64,000 bases of DNA from an uncultured Paracoccaceae bacterium (GCA_947496605.1 CANMDF010000001.1:1-64000), one strand, 5' to 3'; positions 44,179 to 53,669 are shown, counted from the first letter of the stretch. Program-made: numbers and translations. Notes: generated by a model not told the origin, from the letters alone.

Positions 44179-45204
44179 TTAACTTGGCGAAGATGTGCTT
44201 TCACGAATAACAAGTGAAACCGGCAGAACGGCCGCGCTTTCCAGATGGTCCCCATCCGGCGTCATGATCCGCGCCATGAGCATTTCCGCAGCCGTTTCGC
44301 CGATCATCAAGCGATCTTGCCTGATGGACGTGAGCGCGGGAATAAATTGCGCGGCCAAGTCAATATCGTCAAATCCCATCACAGAGACATCGTCTGGCAC
44401 GCTAAACCCGTGACGCGATAGTTCTGCAATAAAGCCCATCGCCAACTGATCAGAGGCACAGAACACCGCTGTGGGCCGATCTTCCATGGCGATCCACGTT
44501 TGCGCTGCAAGACAACCAGCAGCGAGGGAAAAGTCGCCTGCGATGATCCATTCCGGTTTTAGCGCGAGCTCTAACCTTGTCATTTCTGCAATGAACGCGT
44601 CCTTACGAGAATGCATCAGCACATTGCCTTCGGGGCCCGTCACATGGGCGATCTTTCGATGCCCAAGATCATGTAGATAAGTCACTGCCGCTTGCGTGCC
44701 TTTACGGTTCTCGCACCGGACAGATGGAAAACTGGTACCATCGACCCACTCACAAGCAAAAAGCACGCGGTCAGCTTGCGACGCGTCTTCAAGTGATTTC
44801 AGGACGTCCGCATCTAGACCGCCGTCCAAAATGATCATGCCATCGGCCCGCACATCATCTAGATAGTCTATCAAGCGTTCACCGCTGTCATGCACCTGTT
44901 TGGTGCTGGCGATCAGCATCGAATATCCCCGCTGTGACAAGTTGCGAGAGATTCCTTCAAGGATAGTCGAAAAGAACGGATTGGCCAGATCAGGCAGCAA
45001 GACCAAAACAGAATGCGCACGTTTGGTCCGTAGGTTTCTTGCGGCGCGATTGATCCGATATCCGGTTGCCCTGACTGCCTCGGCCACACGGATTCGGGTC
45101 GATTCGGATACAACATCGGGGTGAGACAGGGTGCGTGAGACCGTCGCCGTTGACACACTTGCAACACGTGCAACGTCTTGAAGTGTCGCGGTTTTACTAG
45201 TCAT
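44179..45204 (-). CDS. LacI-family repressor of the sugar ABC operon
   Basis: 341 residues. N-terminal helix-turn-helix ATLQDVARVASVSTATVSRTLS, hinge helix (RINRAARNLRTKRA) and a periplasmic-binding-type effector domain. It is divergent from the CUT1 binding-protein gene. Two identical 17-base sites in the intervening 145 bases match the LacI-family operator pattern, so it very probably represses the operon and itself, and responds to the transported sugar or a derivative. Confidence 0.93.
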   Translation of the reverse strand: MTSKTATLQDVARVASVSTATVSRTLSHPDVVSESTRIRVAEAVRATGYRINRAARNLRTKRAHSVLVLLPDLANPFFSTILEGISRNLSQRGYSMLIASTKQVHDSGERLIDYLDDVRADGMIILDGGLDADVLKSLEDASQADRVLFACEWVDGTSFPSVRCENRKGTQAAVTYLHDLGHRKIAHVTGPEGNVLMHSRKDAFIAEMTRLELALKPEWIIAGDFSLAAGCLAAQTWIAMEDRPTAVFCASDQLAMGFIAELSRHGFSVPDDVSVMGFDDIDLAAQFIPALTSIRQDRLMIGETAAEMLMARIMTPDGDHLESAAVLPVSLVIRESTSSPS

Positions 45205-45229
45205 TCTGCTCTACTTTTTGGTGTCTCTT

Positions 45230-45246
45230 CTTGCAATCGATTACAT
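45230..45246. promoter_or_regulatory. LacI operator 1 (regulator side)
   Basis: CTTGCAATCGATTACAT contains TGCAATCGATTACA, which fits the LacI-family pattern T-G-n-A-A-n-C-G-n-T-T-n-C-A. It is the exact inverted copy of operator 2; the centres are about 51 bases apart. It lies 26 bases before the repressor start, on its promoter side. Confidence 0.85.
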
Positions 45247-45280
45247 AATGTCTTGACACAACAATCAACAGCAATCCAAC

Positions 45281-45297
45281 ATGTAATCGATTGCAAG
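45281..45297. promoter_or_regulatory. LacI operator 2 (binding-protein side)
   Basis: ATGTAATCGATTGCAAG, the exact inverse complement of operator 1. TTGACA at 45253-45258 lies between the two copies and is a likely -35 element; a -10 would fall around 45276-45282, so this operator overlaps or abuts the transcription start. Two sites with this spacing could be bridged by a LacI tetramer or bound by two dimers. Confidence 0.85.
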
Positions 45298-45349
45298 CGT
45301 TTGTGATCGGGAAAGCAAAAGCGGGAATCCGCATTTCTGGGAGGAAAAA

Positions 45350-46591
45350 ATGACAAACTTGATGAAGTCCCTTTTGGTGGGGACGGCGCTTACTGCCGTG
45401 ACTGCGACAACTGCTATGGCTGACGGTGTCGAATTGGAAGTGACACATTGGTGGACATCCGGCGGCGAAGCCGCGGCTGTTTCAAAATTCGCTGAAGCGT
45501 GGAACGCGACAGGCAACACATGGGTCGATGGCGCAATCGCCGGTTCTGGCGGAACAGCGCGCCCCATTATTATTTCTCGTATTCTAGGCGGCGACCCTAT
45601 GGCAGCGACACAGCTGAACCACGGACGCCAAGCCCAAGAGCTGATCGAAGCAGGACTGCTTCTTGATCTGACCGACGTCGCCGAAGCAGGCGGCTGGACC
45701 GACATCGTTAACCCGTCCTCGCTGCTGGATGCATGTACGCTGGACGGAAAAATCTTCTGTGTGCCGATCAACATTCACTCAGCACAGTGGATCTGGTTGT
45801 CACACGATGCTTATGAAAATGCGGGCCTCGAAGTTCCTTCTGATTGGAACGAATTCGTTGCATCCGCTGGCGATCTTGAGGCTGCAGGTACTCTGCCATT
45901 GGCGATGGGTCAGCAAGGCTGGCAGCAAAGCATTGCGTTCGGCGCCATCACACTTGCGGTAGCCGGTTTGGACGCTTGGAAGGGCGTGAATGTGGACAAG
46001 AACGCCGATGTCGCACGCGGTCCTGAGTACACGGCTGCGTTCGAAGCGGTTGCCAGTGCACGAGCACTTGCCAGTGAATCTGCGGTCCAAGACTGGAACC
46101 TAGCAACCAACATGGTCATCACGGGCCAAGCTGGCGCACAGATCATGGGTGACTGGGCGCAGGGTGAATTTGCTGTTGCCGAACAGGTCGAGGGCGAAGA
46201 TTACTCTTGCCTGCCGGGGCTGGGTCTGAATGCTGTGTTGGACACTGGTGGTGACGCTTTCTACTTCCCAGTGAACGACGATCCTGAGATCACTGCCACG
46301 CAAAAAGAGTTGGCGGCGCTATTGATTTCACCTGAAGCACAAGTGTCATTCAACCTCGCCAAAGGCTCTTTGCCAGTGCGCGGCGACATCGATATGTCGG
46401 CGGCCAACGGCTGCATGCAGAAAGGTCTCGAAATTCTAGCAAGCGGCGGTGTTCTGCCATCTGCTGATATTTCGTTCTCTGCTGATACACAGACACAGAT
46501 CGAAGATCTGATGGCACAGTTTTGGACCAGTGACATGTCAGCCGCAGAAGCGCAGGCAAGCTACGCTGATCTGATCGAGAACGCTGACTAA
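45350..46591 (+). CDS. CUT1 sugar ABC transporter substrate-binding protein
   Basis: 413 residues with a Sec signal peptide ending near residue 24 (TTAMADG). Type II binding-protein fold: VTHWWTSGGEAAAV, DPMAATQLNHGRQ, VPINIHSAQWIWL and MGDWAQGEFA, typical of the glucoside/oligosaccharide CUT1 group. The ligand is unknown; the pairing with Gfo/Idh/MocA dehydrogenases suggests a glycoside or polyol. First gene of a long operon controlled by the LacI protein. A strong intercistronic hairpin follows it. Confidence 0.93.
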   Translation: MTNLMKSLLVGTALTAVTATTAMADGVELEVTHWWTSGGEAAAVSKFAEAWNATGNTWVDGAIAGSGGTARPIIISRILGGDPMAATQLNHGRQAQELIEAGLLLDLTDVAEAGGWTDIVNPSSLLDACTLDGKIFCVPINIHSAQWIWLSHDAYENAGLEVPSDWNEFVASAGDLEAAGTLPLAMGQQGWQQSIAFGAITLAVAGLDAWKGVNVDKNADVARGPEYTAAFEAVASARALASESAVQDWNLATNMVITGQAGAQIMGDWAQGEFAVAEQVEGEDYSCLPGLGLNAVLDTGGDAFYFPVNDDPEITATQKELAALLISPEAQVSFNLAKGSLPVRGDIDMSAANGCMQKGLEILASGGVLPSADISFSADTQTQIEDLMAQFWTSDMSAAEAQASYADLIENAD

Positions 46592-46607
46592 GATACCTCC
46601 CGCAGAC

Positions 46608-46633
46608 TGGTCCGGCGGTTCGCCGTCGGGCCA
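46608..46633 (+). other. Intercistronic UUCG hairpin after the binding-protein gene
   Basis: TGGTCCGGCGG (46608-46618) pairs with CCGTCGGGCCA (46623-46633) in 11 pairs (two G-T wobbles), closed by a TTCG tetraloop. It lies 16 bases after the binding-protein stop and 39 bases before the permease start. There is no T-run, so it probably protects the upstream message, as in other transporter operons. Confidence 0.8.
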
Positions 46634-46672
46634 ACCTGACATTCCCATTTCACTTCATTTGGAGCCGACACG

Positions 46673-47590
46673 ATGACCGTGACTTCGGACCCCCCCGTTC
46701 AACACGCCAAGCGCCCAAGCCGTCTTTTCAAGAATTTAATGGCCAAGCTTGCTTCGATCCCGATGATCCTGACAGCGCTGGTTGTTTTTGTTGGCGGCAC
46801 GACGTGGACAGTCGTTTATTCATTCACCGGTTCGCGGATGCTGCCCAAGACAAACTGGGTTGGGTTCGACCAATATGAGCGGCTTTGGGATTCAGATCGG
46901 TGGATCATTTCAATAAAGAACCTCGGCATCTACGGTTCTTGTTCGATGATCTTGACGCTTGTGATTGGGTTCACCCTCGCGGCCTGCCTTGACCGCAAAA
47001 TTAGATTTGAAAGTGCGTTCCGCACGATCTTTTTATATCCGTTTGCCTTGTCGTTCGTTGTGACGGGTCTTGCGTGGCAGTGGATTTTGAACCCTGACTT
47101 TGGTCTGCAAAATGTTGTCCGCGGTTGGGGATGGGAGACCTTTAACTTTAATCCTATCAACGATCCTGACACCGTCATCTTTGGCCTTCTGATTGCCGGG
47201 CTGTGGCAAGGAACCGGGCTGATAATGTGCATCATGCTTGCAGGCTTGCGCGGTATTGATGAGGACATCTGGAAAGCGGCACGTGTTGATGGGATCGGCA
47301 CAGTGAAGACCTATGTTTTTGTCATTATCCCAATGATGCGCCCTGTCTTCGTCACGTCGCTGGTGCTGATCGCCTCTGGAATAATCAAGCTTTATGATTT
47401 GGTCGTGGCGCAGACCGGCGGTGGTCCAGGGCTCGCATCAGAGGTGCCTGCAAAATACGTGATTGAGTTCATGTTCCGCGCGCAGAACTTGGGGCAAGGT
47501 TTTGCCGCGTCTACCATGATGCTGTGTTCGGTTGTGATTATTTTGATCCCATGGGCCTACCTCGAATTTGGAGGGCGGAAGCGTGCCTGA
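46673..47590 (+). CDS. CUT1 sugar ABC permease, first subunit
   Basis: 305 residues, six membrane helices after a basic N-terminal segment. The EAA-loop is EDIWKAARVDGIGTVKTYVF (about 200-219), the coupling helix to the ATPase, typical of MalF-type CUT1 permeases. Second gene of the operon, separated from the binding protein by the hairpin region, and overlapping the next permease by eight bases when the latter starts at its GTG. Confidence 0.93.
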   Translation: MTVTSDPPVQHAKRPSRLFKNLMAKLASIPMILTALVVFVGGTTWTVVYSFTGSRMLPKTNWVGFDQYERLWDSDRWIISIKNLGIYGSCSMILTLVIGFTLAACLDRKIRFESAFRTIFLYPFALSFVVTGLAWQWILNPDFGLQNVVRGWGWETFNFNPINDPDTVIFGLLIAGLWQGTGLIMCIMLAGLRGIDEDIWKAARVDGIGTVKTYVFVIIPMMRPVFVTSLVLIASGIIKLYDLVVAQTGGGPGLASEVPAKYVIEFMFRAQNLGQGFAASTMMLCSVVIILIPWAYLEFGGRKRA

Positions 47591-48488
47591 TATGACAAAT
47601 AGCACAATGACAGGACCACGCGGTCCTAAGCCAAAAAAATCGTTCTCACGTGCAAATATCTTTCTCTATGGCACATTGATCATGGTCTCGATGTACTACC
47701 TGCTGCCACTCTATGTGATGGTCGTGACATCGCTGAAGGGCATGCCTGAAATTCGCATGGGCAATGTATTTTCGCCGCCCATGGAGGTCACGTTTGAACC
47801 TTGGGTCAAGGCATGGTCTGAGGCCTGCACTGGGATCAATTGCGACGGACTTTCGCGTGGGTTTGGCAATTCGGTACGCATTCTTATTCCGTCGATCCTG
47901 CTGTCCATCGGGATCGCATCCATCAATGGCTACGCCCTGTCGAATTGGAAGTTCAAAGGGTCCGAGGTGTTCTTCACGATCCTTATCATCGGTGCATTTA
48001 TCCCTTATCAGACGATGCTTTACCCAATTGTAATCATGCTGCGTGAAATTGGTCTCATGGGGTCGATTGGTGGCTTGGTGCTGGTGCACACGGTCTTTGG
48101 TATGCCGATCCTGACACTGCTGTTCCGCAACTACTTTGCGTCTATCCCAGAAGAGTTATTCAAAGCCGCCCGTGTTGACGGAGCAGGTTTCTGGCAGATC
48201 TACTTTCAGATCATGTTGCCAATGGCATTGCCGATCTTTGTGGTCGCCATCATCTTGCAAGTCACCGGCATCTGGAACGACTTCTTGTTTGGGGTTATCT
48301 ACACAAAACCCGCGACCTATCCGATGACGGTGCAACTCAATAACATCGTCAACTCGGTGCAGGGGATCAAGGAATACAACGTCAACATGGCGGCGACCTT
48401 GCTGACCGGTCTTGTCCCACTCGTCATTTACTTTGCCTCTGGCAAACTCTTTGTCCGCGGCATTGCCGCCGGCGCAGTCAAAGGCTGA
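47583..48488 (+). CDS. CUT1 sugar ABC permease, second subunit
   Basis: 301 residues from the GTG at 47583, which has GGAGGG at seven bases; an ATG at 47592 is a possible alternative. Six helices, MalG-type, with the coupling loop EELFKAARVDGAGFWQIYF (about 195-213). The C-terminus (RGIAAGAVKG) is typical of MalG-type permeases. It ends seven bases before the ATPase gene. Confidence 0.93.
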   Translation: MPDMTNSTMTGPRGPKPKKSFSRANIFLYGTLIMVSMYYLLPLYVMVVTSLKGMPEIRMGNVFSPPMEVTFEPWVKAWSEACTGINCDGLSRGFGNSVRILIPSILLSIGIASINGYALSNWKFKGSEVFFTILIIGAFIPYQTMLYPIVIMLREIGLMGSIGGLVLVHTVFGMPILTLLFRNYFASIPEELFKAARVDGAGFWQIYFQIMLPMALPIFVVAIILQVTGIWNDFLFGVIYTKPATYPMTVQLNNIVNSVQGIKEYNVNMAATLLTGLVPLVIYFASGKLFVRGIAAGAVKG

Positions 48489-48495
48489 TTACATC

Positions 48496-49575
48496 ATGGC
48501 AAACTCTGTAGAAATCAAAGATCTGGATCTGAATTTTGGGGCTGTAAAGGTTCTCAAGCAGCTGAACCTCGATATTGCCGAAGGCGAGTTTCTGGTACTG
48601 CTCGGGTCATCGGGTTGCGGGAAATCAACGCTTTTGAATTGTATCGCGGGCCTGTTGGATGTCTCTGACGGTCAGATTTTTATCAAGGGCGAAAACGTCA
48701 CCTGGGCCGAACCATCAGAACGCGGCATCGGGATGGTGTTCCAATCCTATGCGCTGTACCCCCAAATGTCCGTGCGTGGAAATCTGTCATTTGGATTAAA
48801 GAACGCCAAAATCCCCAAGCCCGAGATCGAAAAGCGCGTCGCTCGCGCAGCCGAGATTCTGCAAATCGAACCGCTATTGGACCGCAAACCCGGCGCCTTG
48901 TCTGGTGGCCAACGGCAGCGGGTCGCGATTGGCCGTGCTTTGGTGCGCGATGTCGATGTCTTCCTGTTTGATGAGCCGCTGTCCAACCTTGATGCCAAGC
49001 TTCGAACCGATCTACGTGTCGAGCTGAAGCGCCTGCACAAGCAGCTTAAGAACACGATGATCTACGTAACACATGATCAGGTTGAAGCCATGACTTTGGC
49101 AGATCGCATCTCGATCATGAAGGACGGGATGATCCAGCAGCTGGACAGCCCCGAAGTGATCTATGCCAAACCCTGCAACAAGTATGTCGCCGACTTTATC
49201 GGTTCGCCTGCGATGAACTTGTTTTCGGGTGAAATGAACGGAACTCAGTTCGCTTGCGACGGGTTCACTATGGACGTCACGGGATACGAATTTGCCTCAG
49301 AAGGACAGGGCAATGGCGGCGCATGGCTGGGTATCCGGCCAGAGCATATTCTAACCGGTGCTGCGGTAGAGGGCGCGTCCTATACCGGCACAGCCGAGAT
49401 CGACATCGTGGAACCAATGGGCTCTGACACGCTGGTCTGGGTGAATTTCGCGGGTCAGTCGGTCCGTGTTCGCACCGAAGGCCAATCAGGATTGAAATCA
49501 GGCGATATGCTGACCATCGGCTTTGATGCCGCACGTCTTCATCTTTTTGACGCGGCATCAGAACTTCGTCTTTAA
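48496..49575 (+). CDS. CUT1 sugar ABC ATPase (MsmX/UgpC type)
   Basis: 359 residues from the ATG at 48496. Walker A GSSGCGKST, signature LSGGQRQRVAIGRAL, Walker B FLFDEPLSNLDAKLR, and a C-terminal TOBE-like domain from about 235, as in MalK/UgpC. It energises the permease pair. The next gene (epimerase) begins after 18 bases. Confidence 0.95.
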   Translation: MANSVEIKDLDLNFGAVKVLKQLNLDIAEGEFLVLLGSSGCGKSTLLNCIAGLLDVSDGQIFIKGENVTWAEPSERGIGMVFQSYALYPQMSVRGNLSFGLKNAKIPKPEIEKRVARAAEILQIEPLLDRKPGALSGGQRQRVAIGRALVRDVDVFLFDEPLSNLDAKLRTDLRVELKRLHKQLKNTMIYVTHDQVEAMTLADRISIMKDGMIQQLDSPEVIYAKPCNKYVADFIGSPAMNLFSGEMNGTQFACDGFTMDVTGYEFASEGQGNGGAWLGIRPEHILTGAAVEGASYTGTAEIDIVEPMGSDTLVWVNFAGQSVRVRTEGQSGLKSGDMLTIGFDAARLHLFDAASELRL

Positions 49576-49593
49576 CTACGAGAAAGCAATAAC

Positions 49594-50358
49594 ATGACAG
49601 TAGCACTTCAACTGTATTCTATGCGTGACTGCGCAGATCAAATAGCACTCCTGGCGCAGTTGCCTGCAATGGGTATCAGCAAAGTCGAAGGCTATGGCGG
49701 TGTCTATGCTGACCCCACGGCTTACCGCGCAGCGATGGATGCGAATGGCGTTTCGATGCCGTCGGGCCATATGGGTTTGGCGGACATCGAAGGTGATTTT
49801 AATGCGACGCTGCGCATAATTCGGACTTTGGGGATCACCCGCGTCTTTGCACCCTATCTGGAAGAAAAAGACCGTCCACAGACCGCTGCAGGCTATGCCG
49901 ATTTGGCGCAGCGATTGAACAAAGCGGCCAAGCAATATGCAGAGCACGGGATTTTCTTTGGCTGGCACAACCATGACTTTGAATTTGTGGCCCTCGCCGA
50001 TGGCAGTATCCCGATGGACATATTGCTGGACACAGCGCCGGACATGGCATGGGAAGCCGACCTTGCGTGGATTGTGCGCGGTGGGGCAGACCCACTGGCT
50101 TATGTCCAACGCTATGGCAACCGCCTGTCGGCAATTCATGTGAAAGATATTGCAGCTGAAGGTTTGAACCTCGATGAAGATGGTTGGTGTGATCTCGGTG
50201 ACGGCACGATGGATTGGGCCACATTGCTGCAGGCTTGCCGCAGCCAATCCAATGATTTGATCTACGCACTTGAGCACGACAAACCAAGCGATCCGGTTGG
50301 ATATGCCAAGCGCTCTGCCGCGGCATTCCAAACACTTTGGGAGAGTACACATGGCTAA
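49594..50358 (+). CDS. Sugar phosphate isomerase/epimerase-type TIM barrel (first copy)
   Basis: 254 residues of the AP endonuclease 2/xylose isomerase-like fold. Metal-ligand-rich strands are visible: GWHNHDFEF near 130, then IHVKDIAAEG near 185 and ALEHDKP near 230. Members isomerise or epimerise sugars, and include inosose isomerases and 2-keto-myo-inositol enzymes. It overlaps the first Gfo/Idh/MocA gene by eight bases, so the two are made as a pair. Confidence 0.88.
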   Translation: MTVALQLYSMRDCADQIALLAQLPAMGISKVEGYGGVYADPTAYRAAMDANGVSMPSGHMGLADIEGDFNATLRIIRTLGITRVFAPYLEEKDRPQTAAGYADLAQRLNKAAKQYAEHGIFFGWHNHDFEFVALADGSIPMDILLDTAPDMAWEADLAWIVRGGADPLAYVQRYGNRLSAIHVKDIAAEGLNLDEDGWCDLGDGTMDWATLLQACRSQSNDLIYALEHDKPSDPVGYAKRSAAAFQTLWESTHG

Positions 50359-51472
50359 ACTATTGGGCGTCGGCATTATTGGATGCGGCAATATTTCGGC
50401 AGCTTACCTGCAACTGGCACCGATGTTTCGCGGTTACGAAATTCTGGCAGTCGCAGACATCAATATGGACAATGCACATGCCCGCGCCGCCGAGTTCGGC
50501 TTGCGTGCGCATACTGTCGAGGACCTGCTTACCGCATCTGACATTGATCTGGTGATTAACCTGACAATCCCGGCTGCACATGTGGCTGTGTCAAAAGCCA
50601 TCTTGAACGCGGGCAAGCATGTGTACTCAGAAAAACCCTTTGTGCTTAGTCTCAGAGAAGCGCAGGAACTTGGTGCAATTGCGCAATCAAAAGGTTTGCG
50701 TATCGGCTCTGCGCCCGACACATTCATGGGTGGCAGCCATCAGTTGGCCCGCAACATCATTGATGCTGGCGACATTGGCAAAGTGACGTCCGGTGCCGCT
50801 GTTGTGATGTCGAGCGGGATGGAAGACTGGCACCCAAACCCTGATTTCTTTTTCCAAAAAGGTGGCGGTCCAATCCTTGATCTTGGGCCTTACTACATCT
50901 GCAACCTTGTCCAAATGCTTGGGCCTGTTGCAAAAGTCACAAGCTTCACAGGGTCTGCCCATGACACGCGCACTATTCAAAACGGACCGCGCGACGGGGA
51001 AACTGTGCCGGTTGAAACGCCGACCACAATTCATGCAGTCCTGTCATTTACGAATGGCGCCATCATCACGCTGTTGGCCAGCTGGGATGTCTGGGACAGC
51101 AACCATCCGATCATGGAGCTTTATGGCACAGAAGGGACGATGAACGTCCCTGATCCCAACTTCTTTGGGGGCACTCTTACCATCACTGACCGCAAGAGCG
51201 CGCCTGTTGAGAAATCATGGGATCACCCTTTCAATATTCCAAACTTTGAAGAGGTGCACGCAAACTACCGCGGTGCGGGTCTTGCTGATATGGCGCTTGC
51301 TATTGCCGATGGCCGCACGCACCGTTGCAATGATGCCTTTGCAACGCATGTGGTTGAAGTCATGACCGCGATCTTGGAAGCTGGTGAAACAGGCAAAGTC
51401 ATGCAAATGACGACGCATTGCGAACGCCCCGAGGTCTTGGACCCTGAACAGGCACGTGCATTACTGGCATAA
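50351..51472 (+). CDS. Gfo/Idh/MocA family oxidoreductase (first copy)
   Basis: 373 residues from the ATG at 50351. N-terminal Rossmann motif GIIGCGNISAAY (about 7-18), the catalytic-lysine motif SEKPF (Y-S-E-K-P) near 95, and a C-terminal alpha/beta domain with a tryptophan (WDVWDSNHP) near 240. Such NAD(P) enzymes oxidise sugars or inositols, often at C3. It overlaps the preceding epimerase by eight bases and is separated from the second pair by 24 bases. Confidence 0.9.
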   Translation: MAKLLGVGIIGCGNISAAYLQLAPMFRGYEILAVADINMDNAHARAAEFGLRAHTVEDLLTASDIDLVINLTIPAAHVAVSKAILNAGKHVYSEKPFVLSLREAQELGAIAQSKGLRIGSAPDTFMGGSHQLARNIIDAGDIGKVTSGAAVVMSSGMEDWHPNPDFFFQKGGGPILDLGPYYICNLVQMLGPVAKVTSFTGSAHDTRTIQNGPRDGETVPVETPTTIHAVLSFTNGAIITLLASWDVWDSNHPIMELYGTEGTMNVPDPNFFGGTLTITDRKSAPVEKSWDHPFNIPNFEEVHANYRGAGLADMALAIADGRTHRCNDAFATHVVEVMTAILEAGETGKVMQMTTHCERPEVLDPEQARALLA

Positions 51473-51496
51473 GCCGTTAGAAAAAGGAGTGCTCAT

Positions 51497-52552
51497 ATGA
51501 CGAGCGCAATCAAAGGACCTGCACTTTTTCTTGCCCAGTTTCTGGGTGATGAGGCTCCGTTCAATTCGTTGGATGCCATTGTCGCATGGGCTGCGGGTCT
51601 TGGGTACAAAGGCGTGCAAATTCCTACCTGGGACACGCGCGTTTTCGATCTGGACAAAGCCGCCAGCAGCAAGACTTATTGCGATGAAATTGCAGGGGTC
51701 TGTGCTGCCCATGGCGTCACGATTACCGAGCTGTCGTGCCATTTGCAAAGCCAATTGGTGGCTGTTCATCCAGCCTATGACACTGCGTTCGATGCGTTTG
51801 CGCCCGCGCATCTGCATGGCAACCCAAACGCGCGACAGGCCTGGGCTGTTGATCAAGTGACCAAAGTTGCCAAAGCGTCCGAGCATCTTGGGTTAAAAGG
51901 TGCTGTTGGATTTACAGGGTCGCTGGCGTTCCCCTATCTCTATCCGTGGCCACAGCGCCCGGCTGGATTAATCGACGAGGCCTTCGGCGAATTAGCCCGC
52001 CGTTGGCGGCCGCTGTTGGATGTTTATGAAACGGCTGGTGTGGACTTCGGCTTTGAAATCCACCCCGGCGAGGATGTGTTTGACGGAAGCACGTTTGAGC
52101 GTTTCTTGGACGCCTTGGACGGTCATCCGCGCTGCATGATCACCTACGACCCGTCACATTTTCTTTTGCAGCAGCTCGATTATTTATCGTTCATCGACAT
52201 CTATCATGATCGGATCAGCGCGTTTCACGTCAAAGATGCCGAGTTCAACCCGAGTGGGCGTCAGGGTGTCTATTCCGGTTATGCCGACTGGACCGAGCGG
52301 GCAGGGCGGTTTCGATCTTTGGGTGACGGACAGGTCGATTTCAAAGGCATCTTTTCCAAGCTGACCCAATACGGTTTTGATGGCTGGGCTGTGCTTGAAT
52401 GGGAATGTTGTCTGAAGCATCCTGAACAAGGAGCGGCAGAAGGTGCACCTTTTATCGCGGACCACCTAATCCGAAAAACCGACAAGGCATTTGATGATTT
52501 CGCAGGGGGTTCTTCCGACAAAGATGCCCTGCGCAAAATGATGGGATTCTAA
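51497..52552 (+). CDS. Sugar phosphate isomerase/epimerase-type TIM barrel (second copy)
   Basis: 351 residues; longer than the first copy with an extra C-terminal part. Metal-binding-type motifs: FGFEIHPGEDVFDG near 185, ITYDPSHFLLQQLD near 215, FHVKDAEFNPSG near 240, and LEWECCLKHPEQG near 300. This form resembles sugar isomerase/epimerases associated with Gfo/Idh/MocA enzymes. It follows the first oxidoreductase by 24 bases and is next to the second oxidoreductase, one base away. Confidence 0.88.
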   Translation: MTSAIKGPALFLAQFLGDEAPFNSLDAIVAWAAGLGYKGVQIPTWDTRVFDLDKAASSKTYCDEIAGVCAAHGVTITELSCHLQSQLVAVHPAYDTAFDAFAPAHLHGNPNARQAWAVDQVTKVAKASEHLGLKGAVGFTGSLAFPYLYPWPQRPAGLIDEAFGELARRWRPLLDVYETAGVDFGFEIHPGEDVFDGSTFERFLDALDGHPRCMITYDPSHFLLQQLDYLSFIDIYHDRISAFHVKDAEFNPSGRQGVYSGYADWTERAGRFRSLGDGQVDFKGIFSKLTQYGFDGWAVLEWECCLKHPEQGAAEGAPFIADHLIRKTDKAFDDFAGGSSDKDALRKMMGF

Positions 52553-52553
52553 C

Positions 52554-53669
52554 ATGACACCTCTCAAGCTTGGCATGGTTGGCGGCGGACAAGGGGCGTT
52601 CATTGGTGGGGTGCACCGCATGGCGTCCCGTCTGGACGGATGCTTTGATCTGGTGGCGGGTGCATTTTCGTCCGATCCCACGCGCGCACTTGCCTCTGCA
52701 GTCGAACTTGGGATTGATCAGGATCGGTCTTATGCCGATTTCAAGGATATGGCCGCCGCAGAAGCAGCGCGTTCTGATGGGATTGATGCGGTGTCTATTG
52801 TCACGCCAAATCACCTGCACGGACCGATAGCTGAGGCGTTTCTGGCGCATGATATTTCGGTGATCTGCGACAAACCGATGACAGCGACCTTGGCGCAGGC
52901 GGAAAGCCTTATGTCAGCAGCCAAGACATCAAAGGGACACTTCTTTCTAACGCACAATTATACCGGTTATCCGATGATCCGACAGGCACGCCAAATGGTG
53001 GCCGACGGAGACCTTGGTGAGATCCGGATCGTAGAGGCAAACTATCTTCAGGATTGGCTAAGTGAGGCCCCCGCCGAGGACAACAAGCAGGCGAAATGGC
53101 GCACGGATCCCGCCCAGTCTGGTGGCGGCGCTATTGGTGACATTGGCACTCATGCCTATAATCTGGCGTGCTTTGTATCAGGTCTGCGCAACACATCATT
53201 GAGTGCCACGCTTACCTCTCATGTTGCTGGCCGATTGGTTGATGACGATGCGCGGATATCTTTGAAATTCGACGGTGGCGCCCGCGGTTATGTTTGGGCA
53301 AGCCAAGTCGCTGTCGGCAATGAGAATAATCTAACGCTGGCCATATATGGCACCAAAGGATCACTGCGTTGGAGTCAGGAAAACCCGAACATCTTGTGGT
53401 TCACTGAATTAGGCAAAGCACCGCAGATGATCACCCGCGGCGGTGGTGCCGCGAACAGTGCGGCCGCGGCTGTCACGCGCATTCCCGCAGGCCATCCCGA
53501 AGGATATCTAGAGGCTTTCGCTACCCTTTACCGCGAAGCGGCCCAAATGATCGCGTCGCAAGACACATCAGCGACGACCATTGGCATCCAAGACGGCCTT
53601 GATGGCGTACGTTTCGTGGATGCGTGCCAGCGTTCATCACTTGCCCAAGGCTCTTGGATCGACCTTTAG
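52554..53669 (+). CDS. Gfo/Idh/MocA family oxidoreductase (second copy)
   Basis: 371 residues. Rossmann motif GMVGGGQGAFIGG near the start, catalytic CDKPMT near 104 (lysine of the E/D-K-P motif), and GGGAIGDIGTHAYNLA near 190. It differs strongly from the first copy, so they probably act on different steps. The last gene of the LacI operon; its final four bases overlap the end of matB on the other strand. Confidence 0.9.
   Translation: MTPLKLGMVGGGQGAFIGGVHRMASRLDGCFDLVAGAFSSDPTRALASAVELGIDQDRSYADFKDMAAAEAARSDGIDAVSIVTPNHLHGPIAEAFLAHDISVICDKPMTATLAQAESLMSAAKTSKGHFFLTHNYTGYPMIRQARQMVADGDLGEIRIVEANYLQDWLSEAPAEDNKQAKWRTDPAQSGGGAIGDIGTHAYNLACFVSGLRNTSLSATLTSHVAGRLVDDDARISLKFDGGARGYVWASQVAVGNENNLTLAIYGTKGSLRWSQENPNILWFTELGKAPQMITRGGGAANSAAAAVTRIPAGHPEGYLEAFATLYREAAQMIASQDTSATTIGIQDGLDGVRFVDACQRSSLAQGSWIDL

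Noticed and set aside
30250..44200. Duplicate of the tRNA-Thr 3' end as right attachment site
   Set aside because: I searched by eye for the GGTTCGAGTCC and GGGGGCACCA stretches and found no convincing copy to the right.
49576..50391. Long minus-strand frame opposite the first epimerase gene
   Set aside because: It is the antisense shadow of a conserved TIM-barrel gene and has no family features.
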